Position numbers and translations under genes: made by a program
Notes under the pieces: model-generated
Seen by the model: the letters and a program-made list of their open reading frames with translations, nothing else
Databases searched by the model: none
What the model was told of the DNA's origin: nothing
From: JACKBC01 sp041391125
Lineage (GTDB): Bacteria > Chloroflexota > Anaerolineae > Caldilineales > Caldilineaceae
Reading direction: 5' to 3'
NCBI GenBank assembly: GCA_041391125.1
Contig: JAWKON010000033.1
Span: forward strand, 30,193 to 94,192
DNA length: 64,000 bases
In this document: piece after piece, positions 53,977 to 62,993 of the stretch
How the letters are laid out: each line of letters opens with the position of its first letter
Position numbering within the stretch: position 1 is the first letter of the stretch

Positions 53977-53991
53977 GCTCCTTCACATCAA

Positions 53992-56900
53992 CTATTGCTG
54001 AAGCGCTAGCGGCAAATACATAAACTTGTCGAAAATCTTGCCTGGCTCCTGCCCCTCATCCAGCGATGTGGGACCAGAGACAAAGCCAAAGTCCACGGTC
54101 AGGTTCGTGTTATTATCAGTCGATTGTCCGCCAATAGTGTCCTGATCGGGCTCGTTCATGGGTTCGGTATAGAAGATCAGATCAACCGGATTGCTGCACA
54201 CCCCGTTGACGGCTGGCTGCGGTCCGTTCACGCCGTTGTCATTGGAGTCCCCATCGTCGTTGGGATTACCCTCGCTGGTGGTCGTGCTGCTGAGATCAGA
54301 CAGCGGCCCACCGGTAGCAAAGTTGCTGGCGTCCACACAGATAATATATTGACCGGGCAGCAAATCTTCAAAGCGATAGTAGCCCTGCGCATTGGTGGTG
54401 GTCGTCATCACATTGCCGGAGGAATCCTGTACGGGCGTCCCATTTTTGTCATGTAGACTCAACACAACGTTGGGAATACCAGCCTCGCTGCCGTTGATTT
54501 CACCGTCGCGCTGCGTGCCGCCGCCCACACCATTATCGAGCCAGACGCGGTTGCCCAGGCTCATGTTGGGCACCAGACCGAAGTCTACCGTCAGATTGGT
54601 GTTCACATCCAGAATGTCGCTGCCGCCCGTATTCGGGTCGGGCTCATTCAACGGTTCGGAATCAAAGGTCAACGTCACCACTGCGCTGCAAATGCCATTG
54701 GCGGTGGGCTGTGCGTTGTCGACGCCGTTGTCGTTGGAATCACCGTTGTCATTGGGGTTTGGCTCGCTGGTGTGCGTGCTGCGCAGATCGGCCAGCGGGC
54801 CGTCTGCCGCAAAGTTGCCGGCATCCAGACAGACAATGTAACTGCCGGGCGGCAAGTTGTCAAAGCGATAGTAGCCATCGGCGTCGGTCGTCGCCATGCG
54901 CGGTTGCCCGTCGGTGCCCAGCACGGGGTTGCCCGCGCCATTCAACAGGTTCACTTTGACATCGGCAATACCGGCTTCGTCCCCATTAATCTCACCATCG
55001 TTCAGCACGCCGCCATTGCCGTTGCCAATGTCGAGCCAGACGCGGTTGCCCAAGCTCATGGCCGGCACGGTGAGCCGCTCGGGATCGTGATCGTCTTCGT
55101 CATCGCCCGGGTTTTTCTTGTGATCTTCGGTCACCACGTTGTCCTTGGGCGTGCCGTCGTTATTGCGATCCTTGTCGGGCGTCGAATCTTTGTCGGTCGG
55201 CTTGCGGCCTTGCTCGTCGCGATGATCGCTAATCTCAGCCAGGTTGATCAGATCGCCGGGCTGCACATCCGGGTTCACCGTGAACACAATGTCCAGCGTG
55301 GTCGTAACGCCCGGATTCAGCGGCCCCGGAATGGTGCGCGTGACCAGATCGCCACTGCCATTCCAGTTCGCATCGGCCAGCGTCAGGCCAACAGGGATGT
55401 AGTCGGTCACCTCAATATCGGTGGCCGTGATCGTGCCCTGATTGCTCACCTCAATCGTAAAGGTGACCGTGTCGCCCGGCTCAACCTCGCGCGTCTGCCC
55501 GGCGCCCAACACCTTGCGCAGCGCCAGGTCAAAGACCGGGTTGCAGAAGTGGCTGGGATCGGTATCAATATCGCCCGGAATGGTGACCGTGGCAATGTTC
55601 TCATATGTTTCGCGCGGGCCGGGTACGCTGCCGCCCACCGGGTTACAGCCATCCACAATGGTCATATTAACCGTTTGCGTCGCATCGGTCAGATCAGGCG
55701 CGATCTGCTGCACCGTAAAGGTCCACGCCTCATTCGGGGCCAAAATCGCGTCGCCGTTGCCGTTGTCGGCAAGGGTGACGTTGGGCTGCACCACACCATT
55801 GGTCATAATGGCGCCGATAATGTCGTCGGTCACCGTAATGTCGGCCTGCGGAATGTCGACCAGGCTGTCATTAGTGATGATGTAGCTCCAGATCACCGGG
55901 TCGCCGGGGGCAATCTCCGGCACATCATTATCATTGGCGCCGTCGGCCTGATTGCCGTTGGTCAACTTTTCGATGTCGATGCCTGGCCCAGGGTTACAGA
56001 AGTGGCTGGGATCGGTGTCGCTGTCCCCTGGAATGGTGACCGTGGCAATATTTTCATAAGTTTCGCGCGGACCGGGCACAGCGCCGCCGGTGGGATTACA
56101 CCCATTGACAATGGTCATGTTGACCGTTTGCGTCGGATCGGACAGATCGGGCGCAATGCTGGTCCGAATCAGCGTCCAGGCTTCAGCAGGAGCCAACACG
56201 GCATCACCATCACCCTTGTTGGTCAAGGTGGTATTGGGCTGCACCACACCGGCCACCATCAGGTTGCCCACAATGTCGTCGGTCACCGTGATATTGGTCT
56301 GCGGAATCGAAACCAGGCTATTGTTGGTCACAATATAGGTCCAGGTGACCAGGTCGCCCGGCGCAATCTCCGGCACATCCGGGTCATTGGCGCCGTCGGC
56401 CTGATTGCCATTGGTCAGCTTTTCAATATCGATGCCCGGGCGCGGGTTACAGAAGTGGCTGGGATCGGAGTCACTGTCGCCCGGAATGGTGACCGTGGCA
56501 ATGTTCTCATAGGTTGCACGCGCGCCAGGAATCGGCTGCTCATTGGGATTACAGCCGGCCACAATGGTCATGCCAACAGTTTGGGCCGGGTTGGTCAGAT
56601 CGGGCGCCGTGCTCACCACGGTAAAGGTCCAGGTGTCAATCGGGTCCAGCGCCGTATCCGGCTCATTGGCAAAGCTGACATTCGGCTGCACCACACCGGC
56701 CACCATCAGGTTGCCCACAATGTCGTCGGTCACGGTGATCAAATTGCGGGCCACCGGCGTAGTGCCGTCATTGGTCACAATATAGGTCCAGGTGACCGGA
56801 TCGCCCGGCGCAATCACCGGCACGTCGGGGTCGTTGGCGCCATCGGCCTGGTTGCCGTTGGTCAGCTTTTCAATGTCGATGCCCGGCACATTGGCCGTAA

Positions 56901-59337
56901 AGCCAAAGTCAAAGTTGTGGTTGTTCTGGCCGGCGGCGCCGGTGCTAAAGGTGACAGCCGAGTTCGCGCCGTCGGAAACACCGTCCGAGTCGTGCAGATC
57001 GAGCTTGTTGTCGTTGCTGACAATGCCGCCGGCATTGCTTATCGCCGGTTCCAGATTGGCCAGCGGAGCCTGATTGAGCGGGATGCGCACCTGGAAGCCG
57101 GTTCCGTTGAGCACCAGTCCGGCAATGTTATAAATAGCGCTGGCGGTGCTGGTTCCGGCGGCGGAGGAGAAGTAATACTGGCCCGCCGCATCGGTAATAG
57201 CCGTCCCAATCACCTGCCCGGCCCCATTCAGCAGCTCCACGGTGACGCCAGCCAGCGGCGTCTCACCCGGACCCTGCACGCCATCATTATTGCTATCCAG
57301 CCACACATAGTTGCCGATCTCAATGGGCGCCGGCGCACAGATCAGCTCCAGATCGCCCAGACCGGCAGCCTTGGCAAAGGTACCCAGAACGTTGTCGGTG
57401 TCGGGATAGATCTCATACCAGTGGCTCACCGTGCCATCTGCACTGCTGTGGAAGCGCACGCCGCCATTGCGCGGTTCGGGATCGTCTTGACCGACCGGCA
57501 CGTGGCGCACGGCGTCAAAGTGGGTCGAGACCACTTCACCGGAACCCGGCAGCACAGCAATCGACCCCAATGAAGTCTCATTGTGTACCAATCCCCCTGG
57601 CGGGCCTGGATCGAACGAATCGTTGAAGTAAAATTCGCCGCCACCCGGTCCTTGGCTATTAGCAGCATTGGACGCACAGCCGGCGCCGCCTTCCAGCACA
57701 TACGAACCACTGACGTTGCAGACGCGCAGCAGGTCGCCGCCGCTGTGGGCGTTGTACAGGTTGCCATCATTGAGATTGGTGCTGCGGTTGTTACGCCCAC
57801 CCACATGGCCGACGCGATCTACAAAGCCCAAAATCATCGAACCATCCGCATCAAATTCAATATCGCTCAGAATGGGTTGCGGATACATGACGGTGGCGCC
57901 GTCGGCGGAAACCAGCGCGGCAAAGTTGTCAATCCAAGGGAACCAGCCCGTACGCGTGGCGGAATCCGTTTTGCCCTCGGAGACAATGCCTTTGGGATAA
58001 TTCAGGGCGAAATCGAAGACATTCACAAACGTATTGCCGCTCAGGCGCATGACGTAGGCGTGCAGATCACTCTTAAGTTGCGATGTTTGCGCCGAACAGA
58101 CCACACCCACATAGACATTGCCATCATGCACATCAACGGCCCACGGACGGCGGTCTTGCGGCGCCGCCGCCCCATTATTCAAACAGCCGGGGTCAGGAAT
58201 CGCCACCTGCGCCGTCACACTCTTGGTCGCAATGTCCAGCGCAATCAGCTCGCCATTATTATTCAAATTCATAATGTAGAGCGTCTGCTCATCTTCCGAC
58301 ATATCCATGTCGCCCATGGCCATTTTGGCAATCAGCGGCATGACATCCGGGTCATAACTTGAAGTGGCCGCATCCGCGGGCAACGGAGTCGTGCGCGGGT
58401 CGGTCCCTACATTAACGCCGGCCAGCGTATTCAGGTCCACAAACGACTGCACAACGGGCGCCGCCGGGTTGCTGGCATCGACAGAATAGATGCCGCCCGG
58501 CCCCAACGGACCAAAGCCAGCGTGGCGCTTGAGCAGCGCCGCCGTAAAATAGGTCTGTGTCGAGCGTTGATACGCCACGCCCCAGGCCGGCCCCATCTGC
58601 GAATTAACAGCCATCTTGGTCGGCATATTGGCTGTGCCGGCGCCCACCGAGGGATAGTTATACCACCAGCCATCTTCACTATACGCCCAGGAGACAAACA
58701 CGTCACCCGCACCCGAATTGCCGCCGCCCAGTGGGTCGCCGCCCACAAAGCAGGTGGTGGCCAACCGTGGGTTATCGCCACAGAAATCACTGGGATTGTT
58801 AACACCCAGATCCACCGCACAGGAAGCGCCGCTCACAAACTGCACTAGCGTACCCGAGCCGCCGCCGTACGGCCCCGGCTGCAACCAGGCTGGCAGACCA
58901 CTAAATTCAATGCGAGCGCCGCTACCCAAATTGGCCCCGGTAAACGCATAACTGCCGTCAGCCTGGGTCGTAGCCGAGCCCACAACTTGGTTGGCCGCGC
59001 CATAGGCTGTCACCGTAATAGGTGTGACGCTGCCGTCCAGCCCTGGCTCACCGGCATCCTGCACGCCGTTGGCATTGTAGTCGCGAAATACAGTGCCGCC
59101 GACGTCGGTCGTCGGGTTACAAACCGCTGTTTGCGCCAATTGGCTGGCCGCTGGGCTGGCCATGGCAGGGGTGGCATAGGCCAGCGCAAATAAAGCTAGC
59201 AGCACCACCCCCATGCCGCGCAACGTCATGCCGACATGGCGGCCGAGCCCGGCTTGCCCGATCATCCTCTTGGATTCTGGTCGAGAATGGATGGTATGTC
59301 CATCAATGCTCGAACCGTTTCTTTGTCCTCTTTTCAA
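53992..59337 (-). CDS. 1781-aa SdrD/DUF11 repeat surface protein with Y-L-P tail, TTG start
   Basis: The start codon is TTG at 59337, six bases after AAAGGAG. The signal helix is MGVVLLALFALAYATPAMA (about residues 42-60). A SdrD-like B domain (GGTVFRDYNANGVQDAGEPG, about 79-175) precedes a roughly 480-aa region that looks like a propeller (DLGSI-type blades, for example MAMGDMDMSEDEQTLYIMNL). Another SdrD domain (IGNYVWLDSNNDGVQGPGE, about 672) is followed by three repeats of about 150 aa beginning GIDIEKLTNGNQADGAND (about 816, 966, 1117), a DUF11-type domain (about 1272) and two more SdrD domains (MSLGNRVWLD, about 1426 and 1589). The tail is KIFDKFMYLPLALQQ. It is likely a surface adhesin or sheath protein with no enzymatic motif. 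Confidence 0.88.
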   Translation of the reverse strand: MKRGQRNGSSIDGHTIHSRPESKRMIGQAGLGRHVGMTLRGMGVVLLALFALAYATPAMASPAASQLAQTAVCNPTTDVGGTVFRDYNANGVQDAGEPGLDGSVTPITVTAYGAANQVVGSATTQADGSYAFTGANLGSGARIEFSGLPAWLQPGPYGGGSGTLVQFVSGASCAVDLGVNNPSDFCGDNPRLATTCFVGGDPLGGGNSGAGDVFVSWAYSEDGWWYNYPSVGAGTANMPTKMAVNSQMGPAWGVAYQRSTQTYFTAALLKRHAGFGPLGPGGIYSVDASNPAAPVVQSFVDLNTLAGVNVGTDPRTTPLPADAATSSYDPDVMPLIAKMAMGDMDMSEDEQTLYIMNLNNNGELIALDIATKSVTAQVAIPDPGCLNNGAAAPQDRRPWAVDVHDGNVYVGVVCSAQTSQLKSDLHAYVMRLSGNTFVNVFDFALNYPKGIVSEGKTDSATRTGWFPWIDNFAALVSADGATVMYPQPILSDIEFDADGSMILGFVDRVGHVGGRNNRSTNLNDGNLYNAHSGGDLLRVCNVSGSYVLEGGAGCASNAANSQGPGGGEFYFNDSFDPGPPGGLVHNETSLGSIAVLPGSGEVVSTHFDAVRHVPVGQDDPEPRNGGVRFHSSADGTVSHWYEIYPDTDNVLGTFAKAAGLGDLELICAPAPIEIGNYVWLDSNNDGVQGPGETPLAGVTVELLNGAGQVIGTAITDAAGQYYFSSAAGTSTASAIYNIAGLVLNGTGFQVRIPLNQAPLANLEPAISNAGGIVSNDNKLDLHDSDGVSDGANSAVTFSTGAAGQNNHNFDFGFTANVPGIDIEKLTNGNQADGANDPDVPVIAPGDPVTWTYIVTNDGTTPVARNLITVTDDIVGNLMVAGVVQPNVSFANEPDTALDPIDTWTFTVVSTAPDLTNPAQTVGMTIVAGCNPNEQPIPGARATYENIATVTIPGDSDSDPSHFCNPRPGIDIEKLTNGNQADGANDPDVPEIAPGDLVTWTYIVTNNSLVSIPQTNITVTDDIVGNLMVAGVVQPNTTLTNKGDGDAVLAPAEAWTLIRTSIAPDLSDPTQTVNMTIVNGCNPTGGAVPGPRETYENIATVTIPGDSDTDPSHFCNPGPGIDIEKLTNGNQADGANDNDVPEIAPGDPVIWSYIITNDSLVDIPQADITVTDDIIGAIMTNGVVQPNVTLADNGNGDAILAPNEAWTFTVQQIAPDLTDATQTVNMTIVDGCNPVGGSVPGPRETYENIATVTIPGDIDTDPSHFCNPVFDLALRKVLGAGQTREVEPGDTVTFTIEVSNQGTITATDIEVTDYIPVGLTLADANWNGSGDLVTRTIPGPLNPGVTTTLDIVFTVNPDVQPGDLINLAEISDHRDEQGRKPTDKDSTPDKDRNNDGTPKDNVVTEDHKKNPGDDEDDHDPERLTVPAMSLGNRVWLDIGNGNGGVLNDGEINGDEAGIADVKVNLLNGAGNPVLGTDGQPRMATTDADGYYRFDNLPPGSYIVCLDAGNFAADGPLADLRSTHTSEPNPNDNGDSNDNGVDNAQPTANGICSAVVTLTFDSEPLNEPDPNTGGSDILDVNTNLTVDFGLVPNMSLGNRVWLDNGVGGGTQRDGEINGSEAGIPNVVLSLHDKNGTPVQDSSGNVMTTTTNAQGYYRFEDLLPGQYIICVDASNFATGGPLSDLSSTTTSEGNPNDDGDSNDNGVNGPQPAVNGVCSNPVDLIFYTEPMNEPDQDTIGGQSTDNNTNLTVDFGFVSGPTSLDEGQEPGKIFDKFMYLPLALQQ

Positions 59338-59547
59338 GATAAACTCCTTTACTTGTCATGGTGCCGAACTGGTTAGTCTTCGGTGTACAGAGGGAAAACT
59401 GTTGATCTTGTGCGCGGGCTAGTATTGTATGGCTATATCAGCAGAGATCATGGTGGCGTCATTGCAGCCGCAATGTTGATGGCAAGTGTTTGCGCTCCGC
59501 GCGCATAGTACTGAAGCGATGTGACCGCGCTTTGCAGATAAATCAAA

Positions 59548-59638
59548 ATCAGCAGATCGCAATGGCTGGAGATGGGGCCGGATTCACCAATCGAGACCGG
59601 CGCCTGTATCGCCAACACCGTTGCGGTGTACTGACAAT
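59548..59638. repeat. 91-bp dispersed repeat, copy 2
   Basis: It pairs with copy 1 at 29147-29237 in the same orientation (about 87% identity by eye). It lies about 210 bp upstream of the giant surface-protein start. Confidence 0.75.
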
Positions 59639-59639
59639 A

Positions 59640-60270
59640 GATTGGACAATTCAGGGGGGTGTTTGTCTGGAACAACGCTATTTGCATACGACGATGTCTA
59701 TGACCGTGTTCACAAAAAGTGACGGGTTAAAATTATGTACACCGATTGGTTCCAAAAAGCATATGTTCCAACAATCTATCATGCAAGAGCAAATACGCAT
59801 TATTTGGATTACTCAACAATAACATAGCCAAGTATTCTAAATTATTACAGATTACAGATAGCTTTCACAATATTACGTATTTTATTTGTAAATTGCAACA
59901 ACAATTTAGTATATAATTTAAGATTGCCGTTTTTGCGTATGCAAATGGCATGGAGCAAGTATTTTTATACGCGAGCGTACGCAAACGCGCCCCCACGCGG
60001 CAACCACTAGGTGAACCAAACTTAAATGCACGTTCAGCAACACTACACAAAACAGACTACGCACATAGAACGTTACATCAAATATTTCGAATGCACTTTA
60101 GGTGGAAATCTTGAGATCTGGGCCAGAGGCGCCAAAGGTAGCCCAAATATAATGCATATTATTTTTACATTATATAATATACTGGTTGGATTCGATAAAT
60201 GCTGTATGCAACATTTGGATCGATAATGGAATGCCAAAATGCTTTCATGTTTAGCCTCGATATCATTTAT
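59640..60270. other. AT-rich non-coding stretch
   Basis: Sequence from about 59840 to 60250 is clearly richer in A/T than the rest (for example TTACGTATTTTATTTGTAAA), with several TATAAT-like words, and holds no frame with a recognisable protein. It is the core of the 1.6-kb gap between 59338 and 60950. Horizontal acquisition or a regulatory region are both possible. Confidence 0.5.
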
Positions 60271-60275
60271 CAAAG

Positions 60276-60357
60276 GTAACTACTAAGCCGCTCGAGGCCT
60301 GAGCTTGTCGAAGGCTGGGCCCCCTTCGATAAGCTCAGGGGACTGCTTAGTAGTTAC
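60276..60357. repeat. Nested palindrome of the GAGCTTGTCGAAG type
   Basis: Outer arms GTAACTACTAAGC (60276-60288) and GCTTAGTAGTTAC (60345-60357) enclose inner arms CCTGAGCTTGTCGAAGG (60298-60314) and CCTTCGATAAGCTCAGG (60323-60339). A decayed relative lies at 25770-25822. Confidence 0.75.
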
Positions 60358-60547
60358 TATCAAAGAGGGTATAAAACAAATTTGCACAAGAAGGCCAGCA
60401 GTCTGGCAAAGCGGGAGTTCTGCACACAATTTGTAGATGGGTGTTACCAGAAAAGACAACTACAGTATACGCCAAATTGTCTGCCATGCTGTTACATTTC
60501 ACTGACATTTGACTGACTTCCAACCCGCCCTATGCCAGATAGCTGAC

Positions 60548-60599
60548 AAGCTGCCGTCAGCGCCACGGCAGCTTAATGTGGGCCCAATTGTGCTATAAT
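60548..60599 (+). promoter_or_regulatory. Hairpin followed by a TATAAT box
   Basis: AAGCTGCCGT (60548-60557) and ACGGCAGCTT (60565-60574) form a 10-bp stem; TATAAT lies at 60594-60599. No convincing -35 element was found, so the promoter call is weak. It stands about 350 bp before the TIM-barrel start. Confidence 0.3.
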
Positions 60600-60653
60600 T
60601 GTCCTCAAATACCATTTGGTCAATCAACCACGGCTCCCCGAACATCAGAAAAG

Positions 60654-60850
60654 ATAGATCAACAGATTACACAGATTAAAAAGATTTTTGGGTTCAATAG
60701 AATCTCATGTAGTTCACAAGGTTAGCGGCGGTTGAGTAGGCTGCGGCAGTTGGCAGCCGTATCGAAACCAAAGCGGGTCAACCACATGATCCAGAAGAGC
60801 CTATTTTGTTTTTGACAATCTGTGTAATCTGCGCAATCTGTTGATCTCCC
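60654..60850. repeat. AGATT-type long inverted repeat with 125-bp interior
   Basis: GATCAACAGATTACACAGAT (60656 onward) pairs with CAATCTGTGTAATCTGCGCA and CAATCTGTTGATC (60820-60847). The interior has no frame. It is the longest of the AGATT family here. Confidence 0.75.
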
Positions 60851-60950
60851 AAATCTAATGGACAAACCATTTAAACATGGCACAAATGGCCTCAGATAAA
60901 AATATCCTGCATTTGTGCCATATTTAACGGTGATATCTATAAGGAGACTT

Positions 60951-61834
60951 ATGCTCTCGATTACAACCGACTATGTAACTGACCACGGCGATCCGGAACC
61001 CTATTTGCGGGCGATTGCCGCGGCGGGCTTTACGCACATTCATTGGTGTCACCACTGGCGCTCCGATTTTCTCTATGCCGATGCCGAGATCGAGCAGATT
61101 GGGCGCTGGCTCAAGCAGTATGGGTTAATCCTCAATGATGTGCATGGCTCGGAGGGGATCGAAAAGTTCTGGTATTCGCCCAACGAGTACGCCCGGCAGG
61201 CGGGCGTGGAGCTGGTCAAAAACCGCATTGACTTTGCGGCGCGGCTGGGCGCCGACGCCATTGTCATGCACGTCTACCCGGACACGGCAGCGCCCGAGCT
61301 GCAACCCTATAACGAAATTGCCTGGACCCAGCTGGGTGTCGCACGCTGATTAATTGGAGCCCTTACGGCCCGCCAACGCGGAGTGTCCATTGCTATTGAA
61401 AATCTGATCGACCCGGGCGGGGTCCGCGCTACTGCCGTTGATTTGCCCAACGCGGCTGACAATTTCGACCGCATTGAGACGCTCTTCACCCTCTATCCGG
61501 TAGAGTTCCTCACCCACTGCTACGACTCCGGCCACGCCCATCTGGGTCACGACCGCATGGAGCGGCTGGATCCGCTTAAAGAGCGGCTCTCCGTGCTGCA
61601 CCTGCACGACAATGACGGCAGCGGCGACCACCATCGCCTGCTCTTTCAAGACACCATCCAATGGGAGCGACTGGCCTCCCTCATCGCCCATTCTTACACG
61701 AAGCCAATCAGCAATGGGAGGTCTCCATCCGCCGCAGCGGTATTGAGGACGAAGTCGAATTTCTGCGCCAGGCTTTTGAGACTGGCTCGCGCTTTGCCGC
61801 CATGGTGGAGGAGCTTAAAACTAACGCATTGTAA
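60951..61834 (+). CDS. Xylose isomerase-like TIM-barrel protein, frameshifted
   Basis: The start MLSITTDYVTDHGDPEPYLR at 60951 follows AAGGAG. Two frame changes (about 61340 and 61695) split it: frame 1 has FTHIHWCHHWRSDFLY and ADAIVMHVYPDTA; frame 2 has VSIAIENLIDPGG (metal Glu), FLTHCYDSGHAHLG (Asp and His) and VLHLHDNDGSGDHHRLLFQD (His); frame 3 ends EVEFLRQAFETGSRFAAMVE, with TAA at 61832. The metal-ligand order matches AP_endonuc_2/xylose-isomerase-like barrels. It probably isomerises or epimerises a sugar. It is a third family member of the window, unlinked to the first two. Confidence 0.83.
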
Positions 61835-61918
61835 ACACGGATGGGAGGAACGACGAAGTGGCCACCGACTTTCGGCTGGCCAATAGCGGCGCGCAAGAAT
61901 TCCAAAAGGGATAATTCC

Positions 61919-62916
61919 ATGATTCATAAACTATACGAAAACGACTGCATACTCACCAACGTCACCTTCAACAGCGGCGAAACGCTGGCCGAAGTGCGCC
62001 TGCACTATCGCACGCTGGGCCAACCGCGGCGCGACGACAACGGCGTGGTGCGCAACGCCGTGCTGATCCTGCACGGCACGGGCGGCAGCGGCGAGGGCTT
62101 TTTGCGCGAGCAATTTGCCGACGTGCTCTTTGGCCCCGGCCAACTGCTGGACGCCCAGCAATATTACATTATCCTGCCCGACAATATTGGCCACGGCCAC
62201 TCCAGCAAGCCCAGCGATGGCCTACGCGCCCGCTTCCCCCATTATGGCTACGAGGACATGGTGGCGCTGCACACCGCCTGCTCACCGAACATCTGGGCGT
62301 GGACCATCTGCGGCTGGTCATGGGCACGTCTATGGGTGGCATGCACACGTGGCTGTGGGGCATCCGCTATCCGCACTTTATGGATGCGCTGCTGCCGCTG
62401 GCCAGCCTGCCCGTGCAGATCGGCGGGCGCAACCGCATGATCCGGCGCATGCTTTTGGACGCGATTCGCAATGACCCGGCCTGGCGGAATGGCGAATATA
62501 TGGAGCAGCCGCCGGGGTTGGTCAACGCCATCCACATGCTGCTAATCATGGTGAGCAGCCCGCTGCAATGGCAGATGCAAGCGCCCACGCGTGATGGGGC
62601 CGATGCACTTCTACACGAAATGATTGACCAATATTGCCAACAATTTGACGCCAACGACATGCTCTACTATTTCGACGCCGCGCGCGATTACAACCCGCAA
62701 CCTGAACTCGAAAAGATTATCGCTCCGCTCACCGCCATCAACTCCGCCGATGATCAAGTCAACCCGCCCGAATTGGGCATTCTTGAACGTGAAATCACGC
62801 GCGTGCGCCACGGCCGCGCCCTCCTGCTCCCCATCACCGAACATACCCGCGGCCACGGCACGCACTCGTTGCCGCTGCTCTGGCAAGAGCATTTGGCGGA
62901 ATTGTTAGGGGAGTAA
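61919..62916 (+). CDS. Homoserine O-acetyltransferase-like alpha/beta hydrolase (MetX family), one frameshift
   Basis: Reconstructed at about 330 aa. LRLVMGTSMGGMHTWLWG carries the nucleophile Ser in G-x-S-M-G-G; SADDQVNPPELG and RGHGTHSLPLLW supply the Asp and His of the triad. The oxyanion-region motif VLILHGTGGSGEGFL is in the first frame, and LPDNIGHGHSSKPSDGLR follows. The frame changes near 62285. The start at 61919 follows AAGGGA. The family includes homoserine and serine acetyltransferases as well as plain hydrolases; shorter relatives without the full acyl-CoA lid are often hydrolases, so the reaction is unclear. Confidence 0.83.
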
Positions 62917-62972
62917 GGATTAGGGATTAGGGATTAGGCATCGCGCGACGCCTAATCCCTAATCCCTAATCC
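62917..62972. repeat. Perfect hairpin with tandem-repeat arms (unit GGATTAG)
   Basis: The 23-bp left arm of three GGATTAG units (62917-62939) is repeated exactly as the complement at 62950-62972 around a CG-rich 10-base loop. It lies between the hydrolase stop and the diaphorase start. The unit recalls telomere repeats by chance only. Confidence 0.85.
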
Positions 62973-62993
62973 CTTTTCCACCAAGGAGTCCCC

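Noticed and set aside
54772..57573. A 933-aa plus-strand open frame antisense to the surface-protein gene
   Set aside because: It is the mirror of the repeat-rich GC-biased gene at 53992-59337; its sequence is His/Val/Ala-rich without domains and it has no ribosome site.
60026..60273. Short frames of 66 aa on both strands in the AT-rich stretch
   Set aside because: They overlap each other, lack ribosome sites and show no homology pattern.
62917..62972. Telomere-like GGATTAG repeats
   Set aside because: Only three units per arm as a perfect inverted repeat inside a bacterial gene cluster; it fits the hairpin pattern of the window.
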